Notes: generated by a model from the letters alone, not told the origin. A DNA stretch of 64,000 nt from Ryuthela nishihirai (GCA_038380435.1 JAWZYU010000055.1:2687680-2751679); one strand, 5' to 3'; shown: positions 10,551 to 22,449, counted from the stretch's first letter. Program-made: numbers and translations.

Positions 10551-10832
10551 TTACAAGATCTGAAAGGACACAAGACAGAGATTAATGGGAAAACATTTAT
10601 TGGACATAATTATTACAAATGGCATACTATATAGCCTGCCCTCACTTCTGCTACCTCTTAATGATCCAAAATCGCACAAATTTTGATGCGCACGCGCATA
10701 CAAACGGTGGCCCAGTACATGTCTGTGTGGGAAGCGTTCTTGATACATTCGTTGAGCGGCTCGTCCGCTGCCCTCAGCTATTCCATACACTAAGTGCATG
10801 TCTGCCAGCTCCCTATTCGAATACCTTTGCAT
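10551..10832 (-). pseudogene. DUF4817-like helix-turn-helix fragment
   Basis: ATG at 10,832 opens a 93-codon frame whose first 60 residues (MQRYSNRELADMHLVYG, GRAAQRMYQERFP, LYARAHQNLCDFGSL) match the pattern of the DUF4817 N-terminal DNA-binding domain found in arthropod IS630/mariner-type transposases. The catalytic DDE region is missing and the tail of the frame is unrelated sequence. It sits inside the TA-flanked inverted-repeat element, consistent with an internally deleted transposon. Confidence 0.7.
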
Positions 10833-11035
10833 GCTCTTCGTAAGCCGACTACCGCCGTCTACCGCTCGAATGAGGAAATCCGAAATTTCCCTTCTAGCGC
10901 ACTGATGAACAGCGCCGCCTATTGACTTACGGTGACGTTTCCGGTTATGGGTTCCTATGCAATTCTCATTCCTTTAGATGTTATCTACCTCCATTAAAAG
11001 TTTGTAACTATATTTTTGAGACACCCTGTATATGT

Positions 11036-11321
11036 AAGAAATATCAAAAAAGCCTGTTTAAAATGATCTCATTCTTCCTCAACTTCAGTAGTAAGCATAC
11101 CATGACTGTCATAATGATTAAGTAACCTATCATGGTAAGCTTTGGCTATAACTGGGTCTTTCAGAGCTTCAGTATTAAAAGTAAATTTTTTAACCCTAGC
11201 ACAACACTTTTTAAGTTTAAGTTGCAAGACACCTTTAACATTGTAATGGTTAGATTCAATTTCAGCTCTCCTATGTGACCTGGTATTCCTAACAGAACTA
11301 GCCCATTTGCTGTTAATTAAT
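11036..11321 (-). repeat. inverted duplicate of the RTE LINE segment 11,727-11,999
   Basis: The plus strand here is the reverse complement of the LINE's own sequence from about 11,999 back to 11,727 with few differences. It abuts the forward LINE at about 11,320, where both sides share a TTAATTA motif. The left side abuts the TA-flanked element. Confidence 0.85.
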
Positions 11322-14003
11322 GTTAATTAGTGATGCTCTTCTAGGACATGAGGGCATTAATGAAAGGTTTCTTACAGCAAAATTTCAGACAAACGTTAAA
11401 GACTTGAAGATTATCTGTTATGTCCCCACTGAGGATGCCGATGAGGATGAGAAGGATAGGTTTTACGGACAACTTCAGGATATTTTGAATTCTGTCCCTT
11501 GTTCTAGGTGACTTCAATGCCAAAGTTGGTACTGTCTCTGACCTGTGGGGAGGAGTAATAGGCCCTTTTGGTATTGGTAGCTGCAATGACAATGGGCAAC
11601 GTCTCCTACAGGTAAGTAAACTCAATGGTTTCAGAATAACTAACACTTATTACAAACACCGCGACATACATAAGTACACATGGGTTTCACCCGATGGGCT
11701 GCATAAGAATATGATTGATTACATATTAATTAACAGCAAATGGGCTAGTTCTGTTAGGAATACCAGGTCACATAGGAGAGCTGAAATTGAATCTAACCAT
11801 TACAATGTTAAAAGTGTCTTGCAACTTAAACTTAAAAAGTGTTGTGCTAGGGTTAAAAAATTAACTTTTAATACTGAAGCTCTGAAAGACCCAGTTATAG
11901 CCAAAGCTTACCATGATAGGTTACTTAATCATTATGACAGTCATGGTATGCTTACTACTGAAGTTGAGGAAGAATGAGATCATTTTAAACAGGCTTTTTT
12001 GGACACTAACAGTACTCTTTTGGGAAAAAAGGAACAGAGGAGGCAGAATTATCTGAGTGATAAGGAACTTGAGCTTATTTCGGAAAGAAAGAACTGCAGG
12101 AATGTCCTTAATCAATACCCTACTAGTCCTAATAGAAAGCATTACAGAGAACTTAATAAACGTGTAAAAGATCAGTTAGCTGCTGATAAGAATCTTTGGC
12201 TTGATGGTTTGGCTGACAAAGTCGAGAAAGCAGTTAGACAGCACAACAGCAGAGAGCTGTACCAGATAGTTAATGTTTTGTGTGGTAGAAAACGAACAGG
12301 TATACAGGGATTGAAGGATAAACAAGGTAAGGTTATAGAAGGTGAGGATTCTGTCATGGCTAGGTGGGCTGAGCATTTCAGTGATGTCCTAAACAATACG
12401 GTTAGTTCTATTCCCATTGTTTGCAATGATGATAGATGCATTGGTGGCTTTAATGTTGGCCCTATAACACAATCTGAAGTTATTTTGGCTGTTTCTAAAC
12501 TTAAACTTCATAAATCCCCAGGGGTAGATGAAATTACTACAGAAATGCTTAGAGCTGGGAATGTTTCTGTTACCACTTGGATGACTGAAATTCTGAATAT
12601 CTTTTATGATAAAGGTATGGTTCCTAAGAATTTTACCAGAGCTATTGTTACCCCTATTTTCAAAAAAGGTGATCGCAGTTGTTGTGATAACTATAGGGGT
12701 ATCAGCCTAATCTCTGTTCCAGGTAAAGTTCTTTCCATGATTGTGCTTAGTAGAATTAAGAATTTGGTTGACAGGCAGTTGCGTCATAAGCAATGTGGAT
12801 TCAGAAGTGGTAGGGGATGTGTGGATCAGATATTTTCACTTAGGCAGATTCTTGAGAAATGTTCAGAGTTTCAGAAACCTTTGGTTGCTAGCTTTGTTGA
12901 TTTCAAAAGGGCTTTCGACTCTGTTGATCATCATAATTTGTGGTTGATTTTGAAATCATATGGTATACCAGACAAGTTAGTTAACATAATGAACGCTCTC
13001 TATAATAACTCTGAGTCATGTGTGAGAATTGGTAAGGCTTGTAGCAATTGGTTTAGCATTACTTCTGGTGTTCGACAAGGGTGCATTTTGTCTCCTTTTC
13101 TCTTTAGCTTGGTTATTGATTATGTTATGCGAAATTCACTTCAAGGAAAGATTTTGGCCTTAAATGGACTGGAGATACGAAAATTTCTGATTTAGATTAT
13201 GCTGATGATTTAGCCCTTTTGGCGAATGATGTTGATGAGATGAACTCTTTCATTCGAGCTGTTGATGAAACTGGTGGTAGAGTAGGTGTGGTTATAAACA
13301 GAGAGAAAACTAAAGTGATGAAAATTGGTCAGGCAGGCTGTGATTCAGTTAATCTGAATGGTTGCAGTCTTGAGCAGGTGTCACAGTTTAATTATCTTGG
13401 GAGCTATGTAACAGATAATGGTGATGTGTGGCATGAGATTAACAGACGAATAGGGATTGCTGCCGGGACTTTTAAGAATCTATGGAGAGTGTGGAGAAAT
13501 AGGCGTATACACCTAAAGACTAAAATTAGACTGTATAATAGTTTGGTTCTTTCTAGGGTTAGTTATGGTAGTGAATCTTGGACACTTTGTAAACAAAATA
13601 GCAGGAAGCTAGATGCTTTTGATTCAGATGCTTACGCAGTATCTTGGGCATTAGGTAGTTCAGCTTTGTAACTAATGATGAGGTTAGGCAAAAAAGTTGG
13701 CAACCTCCTTTAAGCAGCATATTGTGCAGAGAGAGACTCCGTTGGTTTGGCCATGTTGCCCGTATGGATAATTATAGATTGGTGAATAGGGTTATGAATA
13801 GTGTGCGTAAAGGCCTCAGAAAGAGGGGGAGACCTAGGATGCCGTGAGCAGACAATGTCAAACAGGACCTTGTTAGAATTGGTGTGCAGTGGCCAGATGA
13901 GGTAGATGTAGCTCAGGACAGGCTTGCTTCGAGAACTAAATTGCACGGTCTGGTTGGACCTCCGTAACCCATGGCTGCTTGATGATGATGATGATGAATC
14001 CGT
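11322..14003 (+). pseudogene. RTE-type LINE: endonuclease end and reverse transcriptase, degenerate
   Basis: A 5'-truncated LINE. Order: C-terminal part of an APE-type endonuclease (INERFLTAKF, CYVPTEDADEDE, then after a frameshift near 11,498 VLGDFNAKVG, TYTW-like HKYTWVSPDG, IDYILI), then reverse transcriptase (TPIFKKGDRSCCDNYRGISL, QCGFRSGRGC, FVDFKRAFDSVDH, SGVRQGCILSPFLF, and in a new frame YADDLALLA). An in-frame TGA lies at 11,975, a frameshift near 13,150, another near 13,625, and further stops follow. The 3' part encodes WTLCKQ, CGHVARM-like FGHVARMDNYRLVN and GRPRM; the element ends in (GAT)n, a short microsatellite tail typical of RTE. Clade assignment beyond RTE-like is inference. 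Confidence 0.9.
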
Positions 14004-14165
14004 CGGCCACATTATAAAAAGAAGCCACCAAATATATTAAGTCAGAGGAAGTGAATCACTATAGTGTGGAATTAGAAACTCGCTCATAACTCGTTATCGA
14101 ATGTTACGGAAAATCGATTCTGCGGACCGTAGCCGGGACTCTAGTTCCAGAATAAGTTAAGAATA
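14004..14165. repeat. dispersed repeat, second copy of 3,382-3,560
   Basis: Begins GAATCCGTCGGCCACATTATAAAA immediately after the LINE's GAT tail (the first 20 bases are shared with 3,384). Both copies continue to a GGGACTCTA(A/G)TTCCAG block, after which they diverge. Confidence 0.7.
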
Positions 14166-14219
14166 GGTTAATTAAGCCGGCAAATAGGGTGGGGTTGGTG
14201 ATTAGCATTGGCGTCTTCG

Positions 14220-14365
14220 AGCCCCGGATAAGTCATGGATGTTCGTATTATTTTTCTGCTGAGGTCCTGCCGTCGTCTCAGATCTCCTGTGGCATATAAA
14301 CTGACAGGCTCCTGTCAGACCTCTGTGGCAAGCAGCTGCTTGAGGGGGTATTTATTTTTATTATT
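14220..14365 (+). mobile_element. tRNA-Ser-like SINE, head-truncated
   Basis: Retains GAGCCCCGGATAAG from the B-box region onward, then the body with CTGTCAGACCTCTGTGGCAAG and the AT-rich tail. The A box is missing. Confidence 0.8.
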
Positions 14366-14982
14366 GTTTAAGGAAAATGTGTACGTGTGGAGCGAGCTTA
14401 ACTTCACTTCAGTTACTTCACCAAAAGCACTTTTTAAGCCCCAGTCCTTCAAACCCGTCAGGGTTTCAAGGACGAGGGCTTGCCCTGGGCTGCAAGAGCA
14501 GCTGGGCAGTGGGAAGCGAGTCACCTCCTTATGACCCGCCTCCCCTGCGGCTTATATTGCTACATAAAAACACATATATTTACTATTTACATAATTCACA
14601 TATAAATAAAACACACATTTACTATTAAAACTTTGTCACAGTAGCAAGGTGTTACTGTGGATATATTTTAATAAAATTCTATTTGGCATGTTAGCCAACC
14701 GCATTCTAAATCTTCCCCTTTTTCATTAATATACATATTTCTTTACCCTAATTTTAAACGTAATAGCGAATGTACGACCGCACCAATGCAATCGCTCCTT
14801 GTGCCTAATATTACTCAGAAGCAGTCGTACATTTAAAACAATTCTTATTATGTAATTTATATGACATACACATAATATTATAGTATATTATATATTATAA
14901 TATAATAGTAATATTTAAAACGAGTGGATACACTTCAAATATAAATGTAAATAAAAAATGTTATTGCTTACGTATTTCACAA
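14366..14982. other. GC-mixed spacer, then repeat shared with 22,230-22,440
   Basis: 14,366-14,660 shows nothing recognisable. From about 14,700 to 14,900 the sequence (CCTAATTTTAAACG, ACCAATGCAATC, CTAATATTACTCAGAAG, ACATTTAAAAC) recurs in the same orientation at about 22,230-22,345, marking the left edge of the A/B tandem duplication. Confidence 0.6.
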
Positions 14983-15714
14983 ACAGTCTAGCAATTCTTT
15001 TTCGTCGTGCATCTAGAATATTGCCAGATTTATTTGCTGAATATTAAACACAATTTTCAAGCCAATAATGGTCACTTTCTAATTATCATCAAATGAAGGA
15101 TTCCTACTTAAGTGCAATTTGTTGGCTAATTTTAGTCGTAAGTTTATTAATATCTGAGTCGTCAGTTTACAAAATGTGATGAATATAAAAAAGATCAGTT
15201 GTGAAATAAATAGCGTTTGCTGATTGGAGATTTCAATTGAGTTGCATTCAGTGGCGGCTTGTGACAAAAATTTTTGGTGGAGCACTTTGACTGATACATA
15301 TAGCTCCCGGCGGTAGTGAAAAAAAAATGGGGAGATCCCTGGTATCGAATTGAACCGAACAGGACTGAAAAAAGGTTTCGTAATGCATATTTGCTTTTTT
15401 TTTTCCTCAGCTCTTCTTAAAGTGCATTATTTAACAAAAATTTCCAGGATAAAAACAAACTCGAAAAGGTGTTCTTGTCATTTCTACTTGAATTCAGTAA
15501 CATTCGAACAGTAACCGTGCGAGAATTCACAGAGGGTTGAGCAACTGTGCCTGAACTCGTAGAAGGTTAAAGATTATAACTGCCAATAGGTTTAAATATA
15601 TCTATCAACGTTAGCTGTTTAGCCTCTTTCGAAAGACATTCAAATGCGAAATATAAGGAAAGGTTCCAACCTCAATGGCTTAACTCTTATAATTACCTTA
15701 GATATGAAAATGTA

Positions 15715-15925
15715 GCCACCCCATGGCCGAGTGGTTAGCACGTTTATCTACTGATCTACGGGACCTGGGTTCTGAGCCCCGGGCTAAGGCATGGATATTT
15801 GTGTTGTTTTTCTGCTGAGGTCCCGCCATCCTCACAGATCTTCTACTTTGGCGTATAAACTGGCAGGCTTCTGTCAGACCTCTGTGGCAAACAGCTGCTT
15901 GAGGGGATATTTATTTATTTTTTTA
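15715..15925 (+). mobile_element. tRNA-Ser-like SINE, complete
   Basis: A box CCATGGCCGAGTGGTTAGCA, B box GGGTTCTGAGCCCC, full body with CTGTCAGACCTCTGTGGCAAA and GCAGC... type core, ending in TATTTATTTATTTTTTT. Copied at 25,669-25,880 in segment B. Confidence 0.85.
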
Positions 15926-16371
15926 TGAAAATATATGAAAAATTGGATCTTATGAACGAAGCAATGATATTTTTCATTTTAGAAACTTCTGATGTTGATG
16001 ATATCTTGTGATACTTGAATCCATAACCTCCTTTCCCACTATAACAGAAGGGTAGGGTGTGTGTATCGGAAAGATTTTTATGCCAAATGAAAACTTGCGA
16101 CATGAGGACGGCCATCTACTATTTACTTTAGAGAGTATCAGATGCGAGAAAGAAAGGTAAATCTGCTAGAAATATAATTAATGGTTCGATATGTTTTTCT
16201 TAAATCTTGTATTCCATAATGGAGGTCAGTAGACATAGTGTTGATCACCAGAAGCTGAAGTCACAGTCAACTGTGCTTCCCCTTCCCCCTCCCAGTCATC
16301 AAGAGAGGGGGGAGAGTAACCGCCTTCTCCTTGATTATAAATAACTTTATTTTACAAGACAGAAAGCGAAA

Positions 16372-16690
16372 ACGCGGAGATGGCTCAACGGTAGCGTACC
16401 AGGCTTGTAATCTGCAATTCCAAGGTTCTAGTCCCAACCGGACCAGGGTTGAGATTTATCTCCACAAACTCTCCGACTTAACCACGATCAGTAGGGGACA
16501 TCGATGGGCTGGAAAGGCCATCGATGTCCCCTACTGATCGTGGTAGTCCCCTACTGATCGTCCGTAGATGAGACGTTAAGCTGTGGATTCATGTGCAGAA
16601 GAGCCATACCCTGTGCACGTTAAAGAACACGCTGGATGGCGTTGACGGGAGGCTACCATCTGTCTCACAACAGCTGTTCCAGTCTTGGAG
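16372..16690 (+). mobile_element. tRNA-Thr-like SINE with internal 27-bp hairpin
   Basis: Head GATGGCTCAACGGTAGC to GGTTCTAGTCCC, then body. In place of the usual central segment it has a perfect inverted repeat: 16,481-16,507 and 16,518-16,544 are exact complements around a 10-base loop, followed by another copy of AGTCCCCTACTGATCG. The tail is cut at about 16,682, where unrelated sequence with the THAP 5' leader begins. Copy in B at about 26,735-27,042. Confidence 0.88.
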
Positions 16691-16800
16691 GTAAGAAGAG
16701 AGGGAGTCGCCTTATCGCTTCAAAGCTGTAACCGAGCGTCGCCATATTGTTGCTTCTCGTAAGCGTGCTATCACTGTGAACGACAGTTTGCGTTAAAAAA

Positions 16801-16871
16801 ATGGGTACGTGCATCGCGTTTGGATGCATTAACAAACATGCGAAAAAGATCAAAGGGATAACATTTCACAG
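16801..16871 (+). CDS. THAP-domain protein, first coding exon (copy A)
   Basis: ATG at 16,801 opens 23 codons plus two bases before a strong donor CACAG|GTAAGAAG. The peptide MGTCIAFGC...KGITFHR has the start of the THAP zinc finger: Cys4 and Cys9 of the C2CH motif, the small residue after isoleucine, the N-K pair, and the closing TFHR, where FHRFP is typical. THAP domains bind DNA in transcription factors and P-element-like transposases. The leader before the ATG contains CGCCATATTG. No following exon with the rest of the finger (second Cys, His, AVPTIF-like motif) was found in the window, so either the next exon is far away or this exon is an orphan produced by duplication. Confidence 0.72.
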
Positions 16872-19800
16872 GTAAGAAGTAATGCTAAAGTTTTGCTTTG
16901 TAAATTGAAACTTTTTTGTTATTTCAACTACTTATGACAGTAGCGTAGTTAGGCCTAGCGGAAAGCGGTAGGAAGGGTTGCGAAATTTTCCCACTGTTTT
17001 TAATGTAAACTGATGAAATAAAGTGTTGCTATCAATTCATAGAAAGAAAAAAAAATAAACAAACAGAATTAAAAGTTATTAAAATATAGATTTTTAACAA
17101 TATTCGTTAGTATTTAAAGAGTTATGGATGCTAGAATATTTCATGATAAATTTATATTCTCCATTTTCAAAGATATTCCTGCAATTTAATGGAAGGATAT
17201 GACTGAAGATAAAAAAAAGATAATAAAAACTATTTAAATTTTTAATTTAAACAATATTCAATACTTAAGCCTATATTAAAGTCTAGATATTTCCTGCTTT
17301 TTATTCCAAAAAGATTTTTTTTTTGTTAATATTTACATTTCTTCTTATACAAGAGATTTGACTTATCACAGTTTATTCAGAACATTAGAAACTTGATTAA
17401 GCAATGATACAACTTTGAAATATTATGCAGGGGAGAGGAATTTAATATATTCTATATCAGGCACTATACTAACTCTTTCGTTTGGTACATTAGAAACTTT
17501 TATGTATAAAAGTTAAGGTGTTGATATATTCCAAGAATTTGTATTTTAAACTTTTTCTTTGGGAAAAAGAATTTCGTCCCAAAGTTCCGCTGAATCACGG
17601 AAAATCCAGAAGAAAAATCGAGGGAGAGGGAATGAAGTTACCATTTTTAATGCAGTATAACATTTTTCCCTCTGTCTTGCAAGTCTTCAAAAAGTGAAGA
17701 ATAAATTTATTCTTCATTAACATGAAATATAAATAAGTTTAATAATTTTTAGCTCCTATTACCCTTATTAGTATTCTAAAAGTGGAGGAGTTTTGAAATC
17801 TGGCCCTACACTAGATATGAGTCGTTCTACAATGAATCCCTATTTCATGAAAAAGATGGTGTAGCTTTCATTTGATATCTAATGTTGTTATTACTAACTT
17901 TGAGTGGGATTAAACAACCTTGTTTCAAAACGTAAACAAACGCAAAACTGAAACGAAACAAAGTATTTTTATATTATATATATTAAACATCTTCTGACCT
18001 TCCAAGAGAAAAAAATCGATTTCGCAACTTTCTCTCAGCATTCAGGGTCCTTGTGACCTGGCCATTTTGCATATGGTGTGCAAAAAAAGTGCCGCTCAGA
18101 GGTAAAACAACCCAATTCAGATCGCGAAAATAACACTCAAATGTGTTAAACTTCTCCCCCCCCCCCACTTCTTCAATGCAAGCTTCTGAGTATTGATCTC
18201 AGTGATTGGCTCAAAAATGTATTACACAGAAATTGTTATCATTATTTAACACAACACAAACTGCAAATTTTTACCTGGTACGCAAGAATGTAAGAATATT
18301 ACAATGGGAAATTTAAAATTCAACAATATAAGAAAAAAATCTTCGAGACTATTTAAGCCTTTCGACAATTTCCCACAACTCATAACGAAATTCTGACTCT
18401 GCTGTATTGCCGGCTGGGTGGAATGGGATCAATATTGTAAAGGGATGAAATATTTTCCACTTAATCCGTACAATTTTTTTTTCTCTAGAATTAGCTAAAT
18501 AATAGCCATAAAAATATTTTAAAGATATAGTTTTGCGATTTCTATTTACATTAATTTTATTGACATTTCGTAGAAGATACGTTAAGATATACAACAAGAA
18601 ATTGCATTTGGAAACTGAGATTTACGATCTGCATTTAGATATTATAAAGGACATTGAAAATGAGCCAAGGTGATACCCGATATCAAGTCAGAGTTGAACC
18701 GATATAAAGGCGGTAGTATCTTTAATCAGTTCCCTAATTTCTGATTCATCGATCGTGCATTCGATTTCACAAAGATGGAATGTACTCTTTGGAAGGAAAT
18801 TATCTTAGCTAAGTAAGAGAGATTGATGTACATTTGCGATTCCCTTTTTAGGGTATCTTGACAACTTTTGTACTATCATATATGCAGGATGAGATTGATG
18901 ATTTAACATGGAGTCAAGAGTAGTGTGATGGAGGGGGCGGAGGTGCTAGCTAGGAGAGGAATTTTTGGGTGAGGTGGGAAGGGGCTCGATTAAAATACAC
19001 TAAAAAATAATTTTTTTTTATATCAGTATTTGGACGAATTATTAGTACTGGATTACTACAGTGCTCGTTAAGCGTTTATATTTTCTAGCGATTTTTAAAT
19101 AATTTAACTGTTAGGGTTTCATTATCGAGATTGCCAGAGCTTTTACTTTTTGCTTTAACACTTAGTTTTAATATTTTATACTAAAATATATATATAGTTT
19201 TTATTTTTCTGGAACAATAAATTAACTACTATTGATGAGAAACGAGAATTTTATTATCAAAATGGCTTAGAAATATAAATGTAACGAAAAATAACCGGAA
19301 AAATACTTTTACTGAAAATATTTGATATTATTTATGTACAGTTGTGTGGGGATGGTTCATTTCTTCATTTCAGCTGATGCGTATTTTAATTGAGGAAGTT
19401 TAAACCTAACGAGGATAACTAGAATTATTTAAGTAGAGTAGAAGCTTAGTGTATCAGGTGTAGGCTACCTAGGAGTGTTGAACGAATGCAGATCGTAGGA
19501 CTCAAAATTTTAGAACGTAGATTATTTTACTTTGGGTTCTTATGAATTTCACCGGCATCAGATTAAATGTTATAGGAAGCATTTTCTTACTTAAGATGTT
19601 GGGCGGAAATTGTTTTGAGGTATCGGTATTTGTTTTTGATTGATTTATGTTTTTTTAACAATTAATTAATTAATTAATTAACAGGATTCCATTCCACCTA
19701 TTAACTAACTTAATGGTGTACCTATAAATCAATCAAGGAGTATAGTCTAGGGGGGGGGTCAAGGGGGTTGTCATACTTGAGAGTCTGATTTTCAGGACTT

Positions 19801-20835
19801 CTTAAAAAAATACATATTTTTGACGGCCTCAGAGGGGTAGGGGGGTATCCTTCCCAGGTCCAGCCATTTTTTCACTCTGATTAGGCAAAAAAAATTTAAT
19901 CTGAAAACTTTTTTGCCAAATAAATAATGAAATGAATTATGGTATATTACATGCATAATTAATCAGCATTCAATTCTGGATTTTCTGAAAATAAAATATT
20001 TAGCAAAAAATATGATTGCCTTTATTTTAGTACGATTTTTTTTAGAAAAAATGCGTCTGGCAGTATAAAATTTTTTAGCCAATAGACAGAAATGATTGTA
20101 AGGCACAAAAATGAAAAGGCTGTTATTTCTGAATAACAAAAAAATAATTTTCTTGTTTAGAGTAAATATTTCTTCCGTTTCGTAATTTTTTTCTCCTTAC
20201 CATACTTTGAGAAAAGTCCAGGTTTGCTGCAGAGTCCAATAAACAAGTCAACTTTAGAATATTTTGAATAAATACTTAATCAACAGAAATAGGTCGTGTT
20301 ATATACCAAATTAAAGACAATTTAATTCTGAATTTTATTGAAATGAAAAATATGAACATTGTAGTAATACATTAATTTTATTTGCAGTAGTATACCGAAA
20401 AAATTGATATATATATTTCATAATTACTTTTTAAAATTAGCAGTTTTTTTTTCTTACGCGATGTTGAAAAAAAAAATACCTAGTCAGCATGCCTTTTAAG
20501 TGTTGTTCAACATAACTTTGAATTGTACAGAGAAATTCCAGGTAATTTTTCGTGTAAACATGTGCTCATACTCATTGTCGAAATAAAGTTAAAATTCCGG
20601 AATAACTTTCCATAATTTTTTTCAGCTCTTTAATTCATGAGTTCCATGTCTGCAGGACTTATCCTGTGATTCTTTACTACTGAGTTGTTGATTTAACGCC
20701 CTGAGCGTGAGTGACAAATATGAATTCCATCTCTAATGAGGCAACAGAGTTGTCCGCTTCCCGGAATGATGGAGCCACTGTGCGAATCAAATAAATAAAT
20801 CCGGAAAGTTTAACACATCACTAAGCTGATTAGCT
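16872..20835. other. AT-rich non-coding body of segment A
   Basis: No coding frame, tRNA or known transposon domain seen. It contains an 80-bp relic of the SINE tail at about 18,025-18,115, a 20-bp perfect palindrome around 17,698-17,717, a TAAT microsatellite near 19,660, and G runs. Matching stretches recur in B and, inverted, in C and D. Confidence 0.7.
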
Positions 20836-20904
20836 GAGATGGTGTAGTGGTTAGCATAACAGGCATGTTTCCTGGAGACGTGGGTTCGAATCCCACTCAT
20901 GGCA
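20836..20904 (+). other. tRNA-like sequence (copy in A)
   Basis: GGTGTAGTGGTTAGCATAAC resembles an A box/D arm and GTGGGTTCGAATCCCAC a perfect T arm. The anticodon arm is short of one pair and the loop CATGTTT lacks T at position 33; the acceptor stem has two wobbles and one mismatch. It is therefore more likely a tRNA pseudogene or SINE head than a working tRNA. Copies lie at 32,236-32,304 and, inverted, at about 45,168-45,236. Confidence 0.5.
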
Positions 20905-20944
20905 AAACCAATTTTTTTCAGCTCCTTATTTCATGACGTTCTTC

Positions 20945-21562
20945 TTTTTAGAAACTTCTGATATCGATGATATTTTGTGATACTTCAATCTATTCCTTTC
21001 CCACTATAACAGAGGCGTATGTATCGGAAAATTTTTTATGCCAAATGAAAACTTGCGACATGATGACGGCCATTTACTATTTATTTTAGAGAGTATCAGA
21101 TGCGTGAAATAAAGTAAAATCTGCTAAAAATATAATTAATAGCTTGATATGTTTTACTTCTTGTATTCAATAATGGAGGTCAGTGGACATAGTGTTGATC
21201 ATCAGAAGCTGAAGTCACAGTGAACTTCGGTTACTCCTCCTCCTCCCAGTCACCAAGGGAGGGAGGAGAGTAATCGCCTTCCCCTTGATTTTAAGTAACA
21301 TATATTTTACAACGCAGATCTCGGAAAGGCGGGATGGCTCAGTCGGTAGTGTGCCAGTTCCCAGGTTCGAGTCCCAACCTGGCCAAAGTTGAGATTTATC
21401 TCCAAAAAACTTTCCAACCTGCCCACGGCCACTAGGGGGACACTGATGGGCTTGAAAAGAACACCATCCGTCGGATGAGACGATAAGCCTTGGACCCATG
21501 TGCAGGAGAATCATACCCTGTGCATATCAAAGAACACGCTGGGTGGCCTTGATGGGAGGCTA
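20945..21562 (+). repeat. diverged direct repeat of 15,960-16,690, ending in a SINE
   Basis: Shares GAAACTTCTGAT, CTTTCCCACTATAACAGA, TGCCAAATGAAAACTTGCGA, GAGAGTATCAGATGCG and AATGGAGGTCAGT in the same order as 15,970-16,230, followed by a tRNA-Thr-like SINE in the same orientation. Differences are far greater than between A and B, so this is an older duplication inside the unit. Confidence 0.8.
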
Positions 21563-22440
21563 CCCAGAAACAGAACAATGCGAACTTTGATAAGCAGTTC
21601 TCGATAATCAGTTCTCAACAATTATTTCTTATTATTAAAGTTTAACATTATAAAATTAACAAAAATAATATAAAACTCATATCCTGGCGAAATAGCCACA
21701 TGGCCGCCGAAAACCGTATATTCCCTTCCCGTTCTCCCGCCGTTCCCTAGCTTGTCGTGCATTCTTTCCAAAAATCGGGACTTTTTTAAAACGCCGCGGG
21801 ACGCGGGACAAATTGTTAAAAATCGGGACTGTCCCGCCAAAAGCGGGACGTCTGGTCACCTTAATCATATTGCAACTCAACGTAACAGCTGGGGAATAGT
21901 GCAACATGGCGGCTGAGGACCGTATACTGCAGCGTAGCCCTTAGGACGAACGAATTTGGGGTAATTAAAATTAGCCGAACCTCGGTTTATGGGTTGAAAA
22001 TGCAATATGTCAGGGTTGCCTATTTATGACAAATGTTCCGTATTCATCTCTTAATGAAAGTCTATTAATCATAGTTGAGGAAATTAAATTTGAATATTTT
22101 AATATAACTTTTGGTTGTGTCTAAAGAAACAAAAAATTTGAATATTTTGATAAAGCATGCCCATCTAATTCTACCTCAATTGCCCTAAAAAGCCTTCTAA
22201 TCCTCAAAAGAATAGTTCACTTATACATATTTATTAATCCTAATTTTAAACGCAATACTTGGGCAGAATGTATAAGACAGAACCAATGCAATCTCTCCTT
22301 CCACTTAATATTACTCAGAAGGAGCTTGTTACTACATTTAAAACTTATAATTCTTACTAATTATATAATTTTTGATGCACACATATACACTAATAATAAT
22401 ACAAATGAGTCATGCATTTCAAATATATATGTATAAATAA
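21563..22440. other. transposon-end-like sequence and repeat shared with 14,700-14,960
   Basis: 21,760-21,860 read on the minus strand begins GGTGACCAGACGTCCCGC, followed by several GTCCCG boxes, like the terminus of a widespread DNA transposon group; similar GGTGACCA starts occur near 55,514 and 56,800. About 21,870-21,945 matches the complement of about 42,300-42,385 (AACATGGCGGCT...TATACTGCAG). 22,230-22,345 repeats 14,745-14,860. No gene. Confidence 0.55.
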
Positions 22441-22449
22441 AAAAATGAT

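Larger units (their letters stand above)
7244..11028. mobile_element. TA-flanked inverted-repeat element split by a hAT insertion
   Basis: Both ends carry CAGGGTGTCTCAAAAATATAG in opposite orientation, each flanked by TA, and the inverted arms extend about 105 bp (to the CCGGAAACGTCA region near 10,530 and 10,935). The left arm is interrupted at 7,293-10,492 by a hAT element; without it the element would be about 0.6 kb. It contains the DUF4817-like fragment on the minus strand. TA flanks and such termini fit the Tc1/mariner-IS630 group, as a deleted derivative. Confidence 0.85.
14983..21562 (+). repeat. segmental duplication copy A
   Basis: Matches copy B (24,945-32,967) in the same order and orientation with only scattered differences. 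Relative to B it lacks a SINE (empty site at 15,948-15,959) and about 1 kb corresponding to B 30,842-31,843. It ends inside a SINE at about 21,562. It includes a THAP exon, SINEs and a tRNA-like sequence; the rest is AT-rich and non-coding. Confidence 0.9.

Noticed and set aside
16872..21500. Segments A-D as a single large DNA transposon such as a Maverick
   Set aside because: No terminal inverted repeats, target duplications or transposon genes at the segment edges; the edges fall in SINEs.
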